Positions 1 through 8,782 of a stretch of DNA of 64,000 nucleotides are shown piece after piece. Below the pieces are notes generated by a model. That model worked only from the letters and a program-made list of their open reading frames with translations. It had not been told where the DNA came from and ran no database searches. Positions within the stretch are counted from its first letter, which is position 1. The number at the start of each line of letters is the position of its first letter. This DNA comes from Planctomycetaceae bacterium (GTDB taxonomy: Bacteria; Planctomycetota; Phycisphaerae; SM23-33): the NCBI GenBank assembly GCA_039680605.1, contig JBDKTA010000044.1, positions 62,001-126,000 of the forward strand, read 5' to 3'. The position numbers were made by a program, and so were the translations under genes.

Positions 1-1
1 C

Positions 2-430
2 GCTCATACCGATGACGCGCTGGCCAACGTGCTGGGGGCACTGCGCCCGATCACCAGCGGGCGCATTATCGTCGTGTTCGGTTGCGGCGGCGATCGCGAC
101 CGCACCAAGCGACCCCGGATGGCGGCGGTGGCCCAGAGCATGGCCGACCGCGTGGTGGTCACCTCCGACAACCCCCGCGGCGAAGAGCCCGCCGCGATCA
201 TCGACGAGATCATGACGGGCTTTGGTCCCGACGCCGCCGAGAAGGTCGAGGTCGAGAGCGACCGGCGATCGGCGATCGCCCTGGCGATCTCGCGGGCCGG
301 CAAGGGCGATGTGGTGCTCATCGCCGGCAAGGGGCACGAGTGCGAGCAGATTATCGGCAAGCGGAGAGTTCACTTTGACGACGTCGAGGTGGCCCGCCAG
401 CTTCTTGCCCAGAGGGACAAGGCGCCATGA
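2..430 (+). CDS. murE: MurE, UDP-MurNAc-tripeptide synthetase, C-terminal part
   Basis: The frame is open from base 2, so only the last 142 residues lie in the window. MurE adds the third amino acid of the peptidoglycan stem peptide to UDP-MurNAc-L-Ala-D-Glu in the cytoplasm. The visible part has the Mur ligase C-terminal domain with the DNPR motif (bases 167-178), which in characterised MurE enzymes selects meso-diaminopimelate, followed by the AGKGHE stretch near the end. Its TGA overlaps the murF ATG as ATGA, so the genes are translationally coupled. The DAP preference is inferred from the motif. Confidence 0.93.
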   Translation, partial: AHTDDALANVLGALRPITSGRIIVVFGCGGDRDRTKRPRMAAVAQSMADRVVVTSDNPRGEEPAAIIDEIMTGFGPDAAEKVEVESDRRSAIALAISRAGKGDVVLIAGKGHECEQIIGKRRVHFDDVEVARQLLAQRDKAP

Positions 431-1857
431 AACCGTTGTTGGGCGAGGAAATTCAACGCGCCGTCCACGGACGATGGTTGACCCGCGGCGCCTCCGAGAA
501 AATCCTCGGCGTCAGCATCGACTCCCGAACCGCCCGCGCGGGCGAGCTCTTCATCGCCATCGTCGGAAAGAACCACGACGGCCATTCCCACCTGGCAGCG
601 GCGGCCGACGCCGGATGCACCGCGGCGATTATCTCAAAGGACTACCGCCCCTCGGCGAAGATCCTGCAGCGCTTTGGCGTGGGCGTCCTGGCGGTCGATG
701 ACACCACGACCGCTTTGGGCGATCTGGCCGCTTTCTACCGCCGCCACGTTTCGGCGGCGGTGGTGGCTGTCACCGGTTCCAACGGCAAGAGCACCGTCCG
801 GCGGATGATCCACCACATTCTCTCCAAGCGACTGACCGGTTCGTGTGGGCTCAAGAACCACAACAACCACATCGGCGTGCCGCTGACGCTGCTGGCCGTC
901 GAGCCCAAAGACGACTTCGTCGTCAGCGAGATGGGCACCAGCAGCCACGGCGAAATCGCCCGCCTCTCGCAGATCGGCCAGCCCAACGTGGCCGTCATCA
1001 CCTCCGTCAGCCCCAGCCACCTCGAAGGCCTGGGCAGCGTCACGCACGTGGCGGTGGAGAAGGCGGCGCTGCTGACGCACCTGGCCGCCCGCGGCCTGGC
1101 GATCGTCAATGCCGACAGCAAAGAACTCGACCGCGCGCTGTCCAACTACAAGTGCAACGTGATCCGCTTCGGCGCCTCGGCGGGGGCGTCGCTGCGACTG
1201 ACGAATTACACCCCCTGCGGCACGGGGCAGGAGTTCGTCATCAACAACCGCCTCAAGGTGACCCTGTGCGTCTGCGGCAGGCACAACGCCTTGAATGCCC
1301 TGGCTGCCATCGCCGTGGCGCAGCGCTTCGGGTTCGCCCAGGGCGAGGCCGCCAAGGCCCTGGCCGACTACCAGGGCATGGAGATGCGCCTGCAGTTCGT
1401 GGACCTGGGCCACTCGACGCTGATCAACGACGCCTACAACGCCAACCCCGCCAGCATGCTGGCGGCGGCGGACGTGCTGGCCGACAGCGCCGGGCGCCGC
1501 CGCGTGATGATCGCCGGCGACATGCTCGAACTGGGCGGAAAGTCCCAGTCGTTCCATGAAGACGTCGGACGCAAGCTGGCCCAGTTGAAGATCGACCTGC
1601 TCATCGGCGCCGGTCCGCTGGGCGCCCGGATGGCCGCGGCGGCGGCGGAGGCGGGTTTGGCCGCCGAAGCCTTCAAAAGCCCCGAGCACCTCGCCGATCA
1701 CCTCGGCGCCCTGCTGCAGCGGGGCGACACGATCCTGATCAAAGGCTCGCGCGGCGCGCAGATGGAGCGGTTGATCGAGCCCATTGCCGCGGCCCTGGCG
1801 GGCGCCCCGGACACGCTGCGCGCCCGCAAGGGGCGGGCGAAGGACGGCGCCAAGTGA
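427..1857 (+). CDS. murF: MurF, UDP-MurNAc-tripeptide:D-Ala-D-Ala ligase
   Basis: The 476-residue length is normal for MurF, which attaches D-Ala-D-Ala to complete the UDP-MurNAc-pentapeptide. The N-terminal substrate domain carries GVSIDSRTARAGELF (28-42). The ATP-binding loop is TGSNGKST (116-123), with Ser where many homologues have Thr. A NDAYNANP motif typical of MurF lies in the C-terminal half. The start overlaps the murE stop (ATGA) and the stop overlaps the mraY start (GTGA), so the three genes form one coupled operon. Confidence 0.96.
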   Translation: MKPLLGEEIQRAVHGRWLTRGASEKILGVSIDSRTARAGELFIAIVGKNHDGHSHLAAAADAGCTAAIISKDYRPSAKILQRFGVGVLAVDDTTTALGDLAAFYRRHVSAAVVAVTGSNGKSTVRRMIHHILSKRLTGSCGLKNHNNHIGVPLTLLAVEPKDDFVVSEMGTSSHGEIARLSQIGQPNVAVITSVSPSHLEGLGSVTHVAVEKAALLTHLAARGLAIVNADSKELDRALSNYKCNVIRFGASAGASLRLTNYTPCGTGQEFVINNRLKVTLCVCGRHNALNALAAIAVAQRFGFAQGEAAKALADYQGMEMRLQFVDLGHSTLINDAYNANPASMLAAADVLADSAGRRRVMIAGDMLELGGKSQSFHEDVGRKLAQLKIDLLIGAGPLGARMAAAAAEAGLAAEAFKSPEHLADHLGALLQRGDTILIKGSRGAQMERLIEPIAAALAGAPDTLRARKGRAKDGAK

Positions 1858-2969
1858 TCTACTGGCTCTTCCTATCGCCCAAGAACGAAGCCCTCCTGCT
1901 GCGTCTGGCGGGGGCGGGGGTCTTGAGTTTCCTGCTGGTGGTGCTGCTGGCGCCGCGCGTCATCCGCCTGCTGGTGCGCTACAAGGTGGGCGACCGCCCG
2001 GAGTTCGACCACGCCAACCTCAACGAACTGACGAGGCACAAATCCAACACCCCCACGATGGGCGGGGCCCTGATCGTCGCTTCGATGCTCGTCTCGATCC
2101 TCATCTTCGCCAACGTCTTTGGCAACATGTTCGTCCGGATGGGGCTGCTGGTGCTGATCTGGCTGGGCGTCCTGGGCGGCATCGACGACTGGCTCAAGCT
2201 CCGCCACGCCCCCGGAACCCCCACCCGCGACGGGCTGCGAAGCTGGGAGAAGCTCGTCTTTCAGATCGGCCTGGCCCTGCTGGTCTCGATCTTCATGCGG
2301 CACTACTACCGCGCGGTCGAGCCGGCGCAATTCTTCTACTTCCCCTTCCTGGCCGATCCCATCGCCATCGGACTGACCGCCCACATCATCATCACCACCC
2401 TGACGATGGTCGGCACGTCCAACGCCGTGAATCTCACCGACGGCATGGACGGTCTGGCGGCCGGTTGTTTGGGCATTGTGGCGGTGGTCTTTCTGCTGAT
2501 CTCGTTTCTGGTCAGTTCGGTCCGCTTCACCGAGTTGTTCCGCCTGCCGCTGATCGACCGGTCGGTGGTGGAGATGGCGATCCTGTGCGCCTCGATGCTG
2601 GGGGCGTGCCTGGGATTCCTGTGGTGGAACTCGCCGCCGGCCCACGTGTTCATGGGCGACACTGGGTCGCTGCCGCTGGGGGGGATGCTCGGGTATATCG
2701 CCGTCGTCACGCGCCAGGAGCTGCTGCTGTTCATCGCCGGCGGCGTGTTCGTGACCGAGGCGCTGAGCGTGATGATCCAGATATCGGTTTTCAAGATGAC
2801 CAAGGGTCCCGGCGGGCGCGAGGGGCGCCGGGTCTTCCGCTGCGCGCCGCTGCATCATCATTTTCACCTGGGCGGCTGGGCCGAAAGCAAAGTCGTCGTC
2901 CGCTTCTGGATGCTGGGGGTGATTTTTGCGGCCCTGGCGCTGGCGACGCTCAAGCTCAAGATCGAGTGA
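1854..2969 (+). CDS. mraY: MraY, phospho-MurNAc-pentapeptide translocase
   Basis: An integral membrane enzyme that transfers phospho-MurNAc-pentapeptide to undecaprenyl phosphate to make lipid I. It starts with GTG inside the murF stop. The 371 residues form about ten membrane segments. Family signatures are the DD pair (111-112), NAVNLTDGMDG (190-200), FMGDTGSL (267-274) and the HHHFHLGGW block (334-342). The usual murD does not follow; ftsW comes next after 12 bases. Confidence 0.97.
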   Translation: MIYWLFLSPKNEALLLRLAGAGVLSFLLVVLLAPRVIRLLVRYKVGDRPEFDHANLNELTRHKSNTPTMGGALIVASMLVSILIFANVFGNMFVRMGLLVLIWLGVLGGIDDWLKLRHAPGTPTRDGLRSWEKLVFQIGLALLVSIFMRHYYRAVEPAQFFYFPFLADPIAIGLTAHIIITTLTMVGTSNAVNLTDGMDGLAAGCLGIVAVVFLLISFLVSSVRFTELFRLPLIDRSVVEMAILCASMLGACLGFLWWNSPPAHVFMGDTGSLPLGGMLGYIAVVTRQELLLFIAGGVFVTEALSVMIQISVFKMTKGPGGREGRRVFRCAPLHHHFHLGGWAESKVVVRFWMLGVIFAALALATLKLKIE

Positions 2970-2981
2970 CGAGGCATAGCG

Positions 2982-4421
2982 ATGGCAGGGATGCCCGATG
3001 ACAAACCGCTGACCCTGGCGCAGAACGCGTTGGGACGAGGCTTGGCGCTGGTGACGCTGGCGCTGCTGGCGCTGGGGGTGGTGCTCGTACAAAGCGCTCT
3101 GGCGTCGGTGAATGAACCCGGCGCCTGGTACGCGCGAGTTGACGTGCGGCACACGATCTTTGCCGGCGCGGCCCTGCTGGTGTTGCTGGCGGTATGCCAT
3201 TTTGATTATCGGCGCCTTGCCCGCGGCAGCAACGCCATGCCCAGGCTTGCCATCGTGATCTTCTGCATCACGATGGTCGCCGGGCTGCTGGTCTTCGTGC
3301 CCGGACTGGGCAAGCAGATGGGCACGTACTATCGCTGGGTGCGCCTGGGGCCGCCGCAGTACAACCTGCAGTTCCAGCCCTCCGAGTTGATCAAGTATGC
3401 CCTGGTGATCTTGCTGGCGGCGCTGTTCACGATGCGGCCCCAGCGATGCCGCCAAGGCCGGTGGCTGCTGGGGGCGGCGGTTCTGATCGGCGTGGCGATG
3501 GGTCTGGTTATCACGCAGGATATGGGCACCGCCATAATCATCGGCGCCGCGGCGCTGATGACGCTGCTGCTGGCGGGCGTGCCGTGGTATTACCTCGCCG
3601 CGCTGCTGCCCCCGGCGGCGGTGGGCTTCTGGTATTACGTCACGCACCTGGCGACCAAGATGGCCCGCATCGCCGCCTGGCTGGATCCCTGGTCCAAGGA
3701 TAATCCCTCCTCGCATCAGGTGCGAGAATCGCTGCTGGCCATCACCTCCGGCGGGTGGTTCGGCAAAGGGCCCGGCAACAGCGTGCAGAAACTCGGGTAC
3801 CTGCCCGAGCGCACCACCGACTACATCTTCGCCATCTTCTGCGAAGAGTGGGGCTTCATGGGTTCGCTGCTGCTCTTTGTCTTGCTGGCGGCGTGGGCAT
3901 GGTATGTCCGCAGCATCGCCGTCAAGGCCAACAACCGCTTCGGCAGCGTGCTGGCCGCGGCACTGGGATTCGCCATCATCCTTCAGGCCCTCATGCACGC
4001 GGCGGTCAACCTCAACGTTCTTCCCCCGACGGGCATCGGCTTGCCTTTCGTCTCGTACGGCGGCACGCAATTGCTGATCCTCGCCGTGATGGGCGGGCTG
4101 GTCATCTCCGTCTCGGCCAGACGCCACATGACGCCGCAAGAGGGGATGGCCGAGATTCGAGACGACGCGGAGGTCGCCGTCGAGCCGGCGGCGCCTCTGG
4201 ACCAGGCTGTGCCGGCCGACGAACCTCCCGCCGCCGCAGCGCCTGGCGACCCCGATGCCTCAGCCCCGCCGGTGACGGTGGATGATCTCGATGCCTTTCT
4301 TGAGAGCCAGGACCGGGCCGACCACCAGCCGCCCCACACCGACGAACCGCTTTTTGCCCAACTCCAACAAGAGCCGCCCGCGCCAATCAATGATGTGACA
4401 GACGAGCCCGCTGACCGTTGA
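2982..4421 (+). CDS. ftsW: FtsW/RodA-family SEDS glycosyltransferase, probably FtsW
   Basis: A polytopic SEDS-family protein of 479 residues that polymerises lipid II glycan, normally with a cognate class B PBP. A GAGG site lies seven bases before the ATG. About ten hydrophobic segments fill residues 15-385. The signature PTGIGLPFVSYGG lies near residues 350-362, and the QFQPSEL motif near 125. After the last segment is a cytoplasmic tail of about 85 residues rich in Pro, Ala and Asp, longer than in most FtsW proteins. The dcw position supports FtsW over RodA. The 3' end overlaps the convergent GH65-like gene by 35 bases. Confidence 0.92.
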   Translation: MAGMPDDKPLTLAQNALGRGLALVTLALLALGVVLVQSALASVNEPGAWYARVDVRHTIFAGAALLVLLAVCHFDYRRLARGSNAMPRLAIVIFCITMVAGLLVFVPGLGKQMGTYYRWVRLGPPQYNLQFQPSELIKYALVILLAALFTMRPQRCRQGRWLLGAAVLIGVAMGLVITQDMGTAIIIGAAALMTLLLAGVPWYYLAALLPPAAVGFWYYVTHLATKMARIAAWLDPWSKDNPSSHQVRESLLAITSGGWFGKGPGNSVQKLGYLPERTTDYIFAIFCEEWGFMGSLLLFVLLAAWAWYVRSIAVKANNRFGSVLAAALGFAIILQALMHAAVNLNVLPPTGIGLPFVSYGGTQLLILAVMGGLVISVSARRHMTPQEGMAEIRDDAEVAVEPAAPLDQAVPADEPPAAAAPGDPDASAPPVTVDDLDAFLESQDRADHQPPHTDEPLFAQLQQEPPAPINDVTDEPADR

Positions 4422-6219
4422 CGGCCGTCATCTGCACCGGCGCGCCGCGGAGCCACAGTCGGCCGATCTCGATCTTCTCCCACCCTTGCGGAAGCCTGGC
4501 GGGATATCGCGCCCAATCGCCGGCGCTGATGCGCAGCCCGGTGAAGGCATACATAGCGGCCATCAGCATCGCCGCGTGCGTGGTGAGGTGCTCGTCGTGA
4601 GGATGTCCGGCAAGACCCGCGCAGAGACCGTAGGGGGCTGCCCACGTTTCCTGGCAGAGGCGGTGGAACAGTTCGGCGGCCTTGGCGCGATCGCCGGCGA
4701 TGGCGGCGGCAGCGGCGCGGGCGGCAACGGCCGGTCCGTCCGTCGCGGCAGCGGTTTGTTGCGCCTGGCGTTCCAGGGACCGCCGCAGCAGTTCGCCGTC
4801 GAGGGCGCCGTATTCTACCGGATCGTGCAACAGCAGTGGCGCCAGCGAATCGCCGCCGGCGATGGCGCCCGTGGCGCCGTCGACAGGAACCACGATCGCC
4901 CCGGCAAGTTGCGCCCATGCCCCCGGCGGGTCGTAGCCGATCGTCGCGGCGCACTGGCTGGCGGCGGTCAGCGCCATGCGGCAGAGAACGTTCATCTCGG
5001 CGGTGTTTCGCGTTGCGTCGGCGTTGACGATCTCGAAGCCTTCGGCGGTGAAGCGGCCGCGGCTTTCGATCCATCGCGCGTAGTCCGACAGCACCGGCCA
5101 GACCGCGCGGCGGAGGAAGTCTTCGTCGCCGGTGGCGAGGAAATACTCCCAGAACGCCAGTGCCACCCGCGGCGTCGCGCGATGATCGCCGGCGGCGGAG
5201 TCGGCGGGCGGGCAGCCTTCTTCGCCCCCGGCCGCCGCCTGCAGCGGAAACATCGCCCCCTGCAGACCCAGCAAAAGCCCCGCCGCCCGCGCTGAGGGAA
5301 TCGACGCCAGTCGGAACCGCAGCATGGCCTGGGCGGCATCGGGCGCCGCCGGCGCCACGGCGGGCAGCAGCCAGTAGTCCATGTCGTCCAGCACGCGCCC
5401 GCCGTAGGGCCAGGCAGAACTCAAGCCCATCGGGCTGACGCCGCACAGGGCCGAGGCGTGGCAACTGGAATGCACGTAGAAGAAGGCCGCGTCCAGCGCC
5501 CGCTGGGCCTGCGTATCGCCGCTGAGGCGGATGCGGGACTGCCACAGATCCAGCCAGGCCTGACGGTTGAGGCGCGACAGCTCGTTAAAACCAACCGCCC
5601 CCGCCCATGCCGCCATCCGCTGGGCGTGCGCTTGCGGCTGGGGGTGATAAGCGGCGGGCACAACGGCCGCCAGCGTGTGGACGACGCCCGTCTGCCCGCT
5701 TTCGATGCGCAGGCTGCGCTGCTGCGGCTGGGCCAGCGCCAAGCCGAAAGTCGTGGGCGAGCCCACACGGGGGATGATCTCGATCTGCGCCTGGGCCAAG
5801 GCGGTCAGGCGAATCTCCTGGCAGGCCACGCTGGGGGCGCTGCGGGAAAGAAACTGCAGCACCTGGACGTCCAGCGTCAGCCCCTCGGCGGCGAACTTCA
5901 TGTGCGTGGTCAACTCGCCGGTGGCCATGTCCAGGCTCTGCTTGATGACCGTCACGCGCTGGGGGTTGTCCAGCAGGCTGGTCCCCGCGGCGATGATGTC
6001 CGTGCCGAAGGGATAAGCTGCCTCGGCCGAGCCTTCGCCGCTGCCGGGAACCTGCCCGGTCACCAGCGCCGCGGCGGGGCGGAGCGGATTGGCCTGCGGA
6101 CGCAGACCGATCAGGCCGTTACCAAGATACGCGGGGGTGAAGTGTTGCGAAAAATCGATGCAATCCAACTTCGGAATCGGCAAGGTCCCTCGCGGGACCA
6201 TCGGCGTTGGCGTAGGCAT
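4387..6219 (-). CDS. GH65-like (alpha/alpha)6-barrel glycosidase homologue, catalytic motif altered
   Basis: A 610-residue protein resembling the GH65/ATHL1 family of trehalases, disaccharide phosphorylases and glucosylgalactosyl glucosidases. I place the start at the ATG at 6219, which has GGAG seven bases upstream. The LGNGLIGLRP opening and an RFRLASIPSARAAG-type helix followed by GLQGAMFPLQAAAGGEE match the family. In the place of the usual FWDTE stretch is VLDDMDYW (about 272-280), and where the family has a GPDEY-type catalytic Glu the sequence reads NADATRN (about 395). No signal peptide is visible. It could be a divergent or inactive enzyme; substrate unknown. Confidence 0.72.
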   Translation of the reverse strand: MPTPTPMVPRGTLPIPKLDCIDFSQHFTPAYLGNGLIGLRPQANPLRPAAALVTGQVPGSGEGSAEAAYPFGTDIIAAGTSLLDNPQRVTVIKQSLDMATGELTTHMKFAAEGLTLDVQVLQFLSRSAPSVACQEIRLTALAQAQIEIIPRVGSPTTFGLALAQPQQRSLRIESGQTGVVHTLAAVVPAAYHPQPQAHAQRMAAWAGAVGFNELSRLNRQAWLDLWQSRIRLSGDTQAQRALDAAFFYVHSSCHASALCGVSPMGLSSAWPYGGRVLDDMDYWLLPAVAPAAPDAAQAMLRFRLASIPSARAAGLLLGLQGAMFPLQAAAGGEEGCPPADSAAGDHRATPRVALAFWEYFLATGDEDFLRRAVWPVLSDYARWIESRGRFTAEGFEIVNADATRNTAEMNVLCRMALTAASQCAATIGYDPPGAWAQLAGAIVVPVDGATGAIAGGDSLAPLLLHDPVEYGALDGELLRRSLERQAQQTAAATDGPAVAARAAAAAIAGDRAKAAELFHRLCQETWAAPYGLCAGLAGHPHDEHLTTHAAMLMAAMYAFTGLRISAGDWARYPARLPQGWEKIEIGRLWLRGAPVQMTAVNGQRARLSHH

Positions 6220-6590
6220 CGGCGAGCTCCAGATTGCTTCAAACGAACCGACCCCAAAAACCGGCCGGCACCTCAGGGGGCATTCTGGCGGCAACCGCCT
6301 CGCCTGTCAATGAAAAGCGTCGGGTCAAAGGGGAAAAGCCGCGGCGGAGGCACTAAACGAAAGGGCAATTCATTGTGTGAACTCGTCACTGTTAAAAGAG
6401 CCTGCCAGGCGCGGCGAAGTGTTCCTCGGCACTCCGCCGCGCCCTCCGTTGGCAAGCTTGCACCACAACAACCTCCGCACACCTCCCGTCCGTCGCCTCC
6501 GCAATCGACCGCGGCGGCGAGGGTCGGCTCCAAAGCTTTTTCCTCCGGACTCGAATGTGAACCGGCATCATCATCGCCGGACTCAATGTT
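6220..6590. other. 371-base gap with a GC-rich hairpin
   Basis: No convincing gene. The only structure seen is the inverted repeat at 6408-6443, listed separately. The first part should hold the promoter of the GH65-like gene, but no clear -35/-10 pair was recognised. Confidence 0.5.
6408..6443 (-). terminator. Possible terminator hairpin downstream of the small receiver-like gene
   Basis: GGCGCGGCG at 6408-6416 pairs perfectly with CGCCGCGCC at 6435-6443. After one mismatch the stem continues with AGTG/CACT, leaving an eight-base loop. Read on the minus strand the stem is followed by a short TTTT about ten bases later. That makes it a weak rho-independent terminator candidate for the minus-strand island ending at 6591. 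Confidence 0.4.
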
Positions 6591-6959
6591 TTATCGCGCC
6601 TCATCCCCCTCGATCACTCGCGTCCATTGCCCTGCGTTCAGGGGCCCCTGGAGCACGGCCGCCCCGCGGGGCGCCATCTTCTGAGCCAGATCGCCCGTCT
6701 CGACGTAGACCATCGGCCGGTGCTCCGTCTGCAAGGCGATCGTCAAGGCGTCCATTGCGTCGTCGGCGGTCTCGGTCGCGTCGATGATCGTGCGATTGCC
6801 CGAGGCGACAGCCTTAAGGAATCCGTCGGTCGTGCTGCCGGGGTACAGGCACAGGGCATAGTGCTCGTCATTGCGGGCCCAGTCGCCCAGTTGCCGCACC
6901 AGCGACGCCGAGGGGCACACCAGGATGATCTCTTCGAATTGTTGTGATCTGCTGACCAT
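6591..6959 (-). CDS. Small receiver-like protein A, paralogue of the gene at 8783
   Basis: A 122-residue soluble protein of unknown function. The alternating hydrophobic strands and helices (EEIILVCPS, YALCLYP, RTIIDATE, RPMVYVETG, GAAVLQGP) suggest a CheY-like fold. The Asp of IIDAT sits where a receiver phosphoacceptor lies at the end of strand 3. The acidic pair after strand 1 and the Lys after strand 5 are missing, so it would be a pseudo-receiver. It aligns end to end with the protein at 8783-9208. It starts 20 bases after the PEP-CTERM gene upstream, so cotranscription is likely. The fold is an inference. Confidence 0.72.
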   Translation of the reverse strand: MVSRSQQFEEIILVCPSASLVRQLGDWARNDEHYALCLYPGSTTDGFLKAVASGNRTIIDATETADDAMDALTIALQTEHRPMVYVETGDLAQKMAPRGAAVLQGPLNAGQWTRVIEGDEAR

Positions 6960-6979
6960 TGCGGTTCCTGCGGTGAAGG

Positions 6980-7732
6980 TTACTTGCTCGAACGAATCTT
7001 GCGGTTGCGGCGGTTGAACAGCACCAGCGCCCCGCCCAGCGTCAACAGGGCCAGCGTCGCCGGCTCGGGCACCGGAACTACCGGAACCGACGAGATGGCG
7101 CCGATGGCGTCGATGTCGGCCCCGGCGTAGAAGCCGTACATGCCAGCCGCGGGATAATCAAAGCGGTCGTCCTGGATCGCCACGTACTGGAACATCGTCG
7201 TGGTCGCAAGCGAAGCGGCCGCCAGGACCGGATCGATGTCGATCCCGCGGGTGCTTCCGGCGATGCGACCTGCGTACAGCCAGTCGACGTTGTTGGTGCT
7301 GATCCAGACGAAGGAGGCCTCGACCACCGGACCCACTTCGAACACGTACAGGTCGGCACTGGCGGTGCCGCTGCCGGTCAGGGCGTTGTCGACGAACTTG
7401 ACCACCAGGGTGCCGCCGTTGCCCAGCGAGACGAACTGCCCGAGGTTGTGCGTGGCCGCACCGGAAGGCGGCGACGTGTAGTTGGGCGCGCCCAGAGCGT
7501 CGTCGGCGTTGCGCCAACGAGCGTCGGGCGACTGGCCCACCAGCGTCACCGGGTCGGGCGTGTCAACCGCCGGGGTGTAGCTCACGACCGCATCGGCAAA
7601 CGAAAGGGCGCCGGCGGGAAAGTCCACGCCGCCGATAATCTCCGCCCGGGCCGTTGAAGAGAGGATGGCGACCGCCGCGGCGGCGATCAGCAGGCCGCAG
7701 GCACGCATGGCGTTGTTCGTCTGACGAGTCAT
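6980..7732 (-). CDS. PEP-CTERM surface protein B
   Basis: An exported protein of 250 residues. The signal peptide (about 1-30, ending STARA) precedes a beta-rich domain. The C-terminus has VPEPATLALL, a hydrophobic helix and an Arg-rich tail, the PEP-CTERM sorting signal cut by exosortases. I chose the ATG at 7732, which has GGAG eight bases upstream; an in-frame ATG at 7903 would add 57 residues before the signal peptide and is unlikely. The ectodomain is nearly the same as that of the next gene, with shared blocks such as GALSFADAVVSY, GQFVSLGNGG and YGFYAGADIDA. Ligand unknown. Confidence 0.88.
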   Translation of the reverse strand: MTRQTNNAMRACGLLIAAAAVAILSSTARAEIIGGVDFPAGALSFADAVVSYTPAVDTPDPVTLVGQSPDARWRNADDALGAPNYTSPPSGAATHNLGQFVSLGNGGTLVVKFVDNALTGSGTASADLYVFEVGPVVEASFVWISTNNVDWLYAGRIAGSTRGIDIDPVLAAASLATTTMFQYVAIQDDRFDYPAAGMYGFYAGADIDAIGAISSVPVVPVPEPATLALLTLGGALVLFNRRNRKIRSSK

Positions 7733-7944
7733 GGCAGTAGCTCCCAGGGTGGACCTTGAGGGTCGAAATGCCGCTTCACAAACTGTCTTGGCGACTTCGA
7801 TGTTCCTCTCCGATTCGTTGCTGGCCGGAGAGGAGGTTCCCGCGAACACCGCAGCCGCCAGTTGGCCGTTCGTCATGTTGTGTGTTCGCGTGTTCATGGT
7901 CATTCTCAGCGTTAGGGGTTAAGCGTTCCTGTGTCGTTGCAGGG

Positions 7945-8652
7945 TTACAGGGTGTTCTTGCGGGCCTGGCGACGGCGGACGACCAGGATCGTTCCAGCCA
8001 CGCCCATCAGCACCAGCGTGGCAGGCTCGGGAATCGTCGAGGAAATCGCGCCCACCGCGTCGATGTCCGCACCGGCGTAGAAACCGTAGCGGTCGGTGTC
8101 GGGATACTGGGCCGCGTCATCCTGCAGCCGCACGTAGGCAAACTGGGTCGTGTAGGGCAGGCTTTCGGCCGTCAGCACCGGGTCGATATCGATGCCACCG
8201 GTGGCACCGGCGACGAAGCCCACGTAGAGCCAATCGATGTTGTTCTGGCTGATCCAGATGTGGGTCTTCTCAACTTCAGGACCGACTTCAAAGATGTAGA
8301 GGTCGTGCCCAGCGTTGCCGCTGCCGGTGAGCCTGTTGTTGATGAACTGCAGCGTCAGGAAACCGCCATTGCCCAGCGAGACGAACTGGCCTTCGTTGTG
8401 CGTGGTGGCTTGAGGGGCCGGGGGGGTGTAGTTCGGCGTGCCCAGGGCGTCGGCGGGAACCATCCAACGCGGATCGGGGATAGACGGGCCATCGCTGAAC
8501 GGCGCGTACGACACCACCGCATCAGCGAAGGACAGAGCGCCCTGCGGGAAGTCGATCCCGCCGATGATCTCGGCACGGGCGGTCGAGGCGGCGCCAATCA
8601 GAGCAGAGGTCAGGATCAGGCCCAGAATCAGTTTTGTCGTCGTGGTCTTCAT
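7945..8652 (-). CDS. PEP-CTERM surface protein A
   Basis: A 235-residue exported protein with a signal peptide (about 1-27, ending TARA), a beta-rich ectodomain and a C-terminal PEP-CTERM signal (IPEPATLVLMGV, hydrophobic helix, RRRQARK). GGAG lies eight bases before the ATG. It is a close paralogue of the gene at 6980-7732 along its whole length, sharing GIDIDPVL, WIS.NN.DWLY and FEVGP blocks. No Cys or catalytic motif is evident, so it is probably structural or carbohydrate-binding. No exosortase gene is in this window. Confidence 0.88.
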   Translation of the reverse strand: MKTTTTKLILGLILTSALIGAASTARAEIIGGIDFPQGALSFADAVVSYAPFSDGPSIPDPRWMVPADALGTPNYTPPAPQATTHNEGQFVSLGNGGFLTLQFINNRLTGSGNAGHDLYIFEVGPEVEKTHIWISQNNIDWLYVGFVAGATGGIDIDPVLTAESLPYTTQFAYVRLQDDAAQYPDTDRYGFYAGADIDAVGAISSTIPEPATLVLMGVAGTILVVRRRQARKNTL

Positions 8653-8782
8653 TGCAGTTCTCCGGCTAAAGGTCTTATTCGGTTAAGTCCGCAGTGGACT
8701 CTAATTCTCAATTTCTTTCTTTGCAGCCAGTTACGTTTCAGCGTTTGCAGCTCAGTCATTTTCCTAATGCATCGTAGGGGGG

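Noticed and set aside
1872-4139. 755-codon antisense frame over mraY and ftsW
   Set aside because: Spans two genes with full family signatures on the other strand and has a highly polar, repetitive composition.
7733-7903. 57-residue N-terminal extension of PEP-CTERM protein B
   Set aside because: It would place polar residues before a complete signal peptide, and the ATG at 7732 has a good GGAG site.
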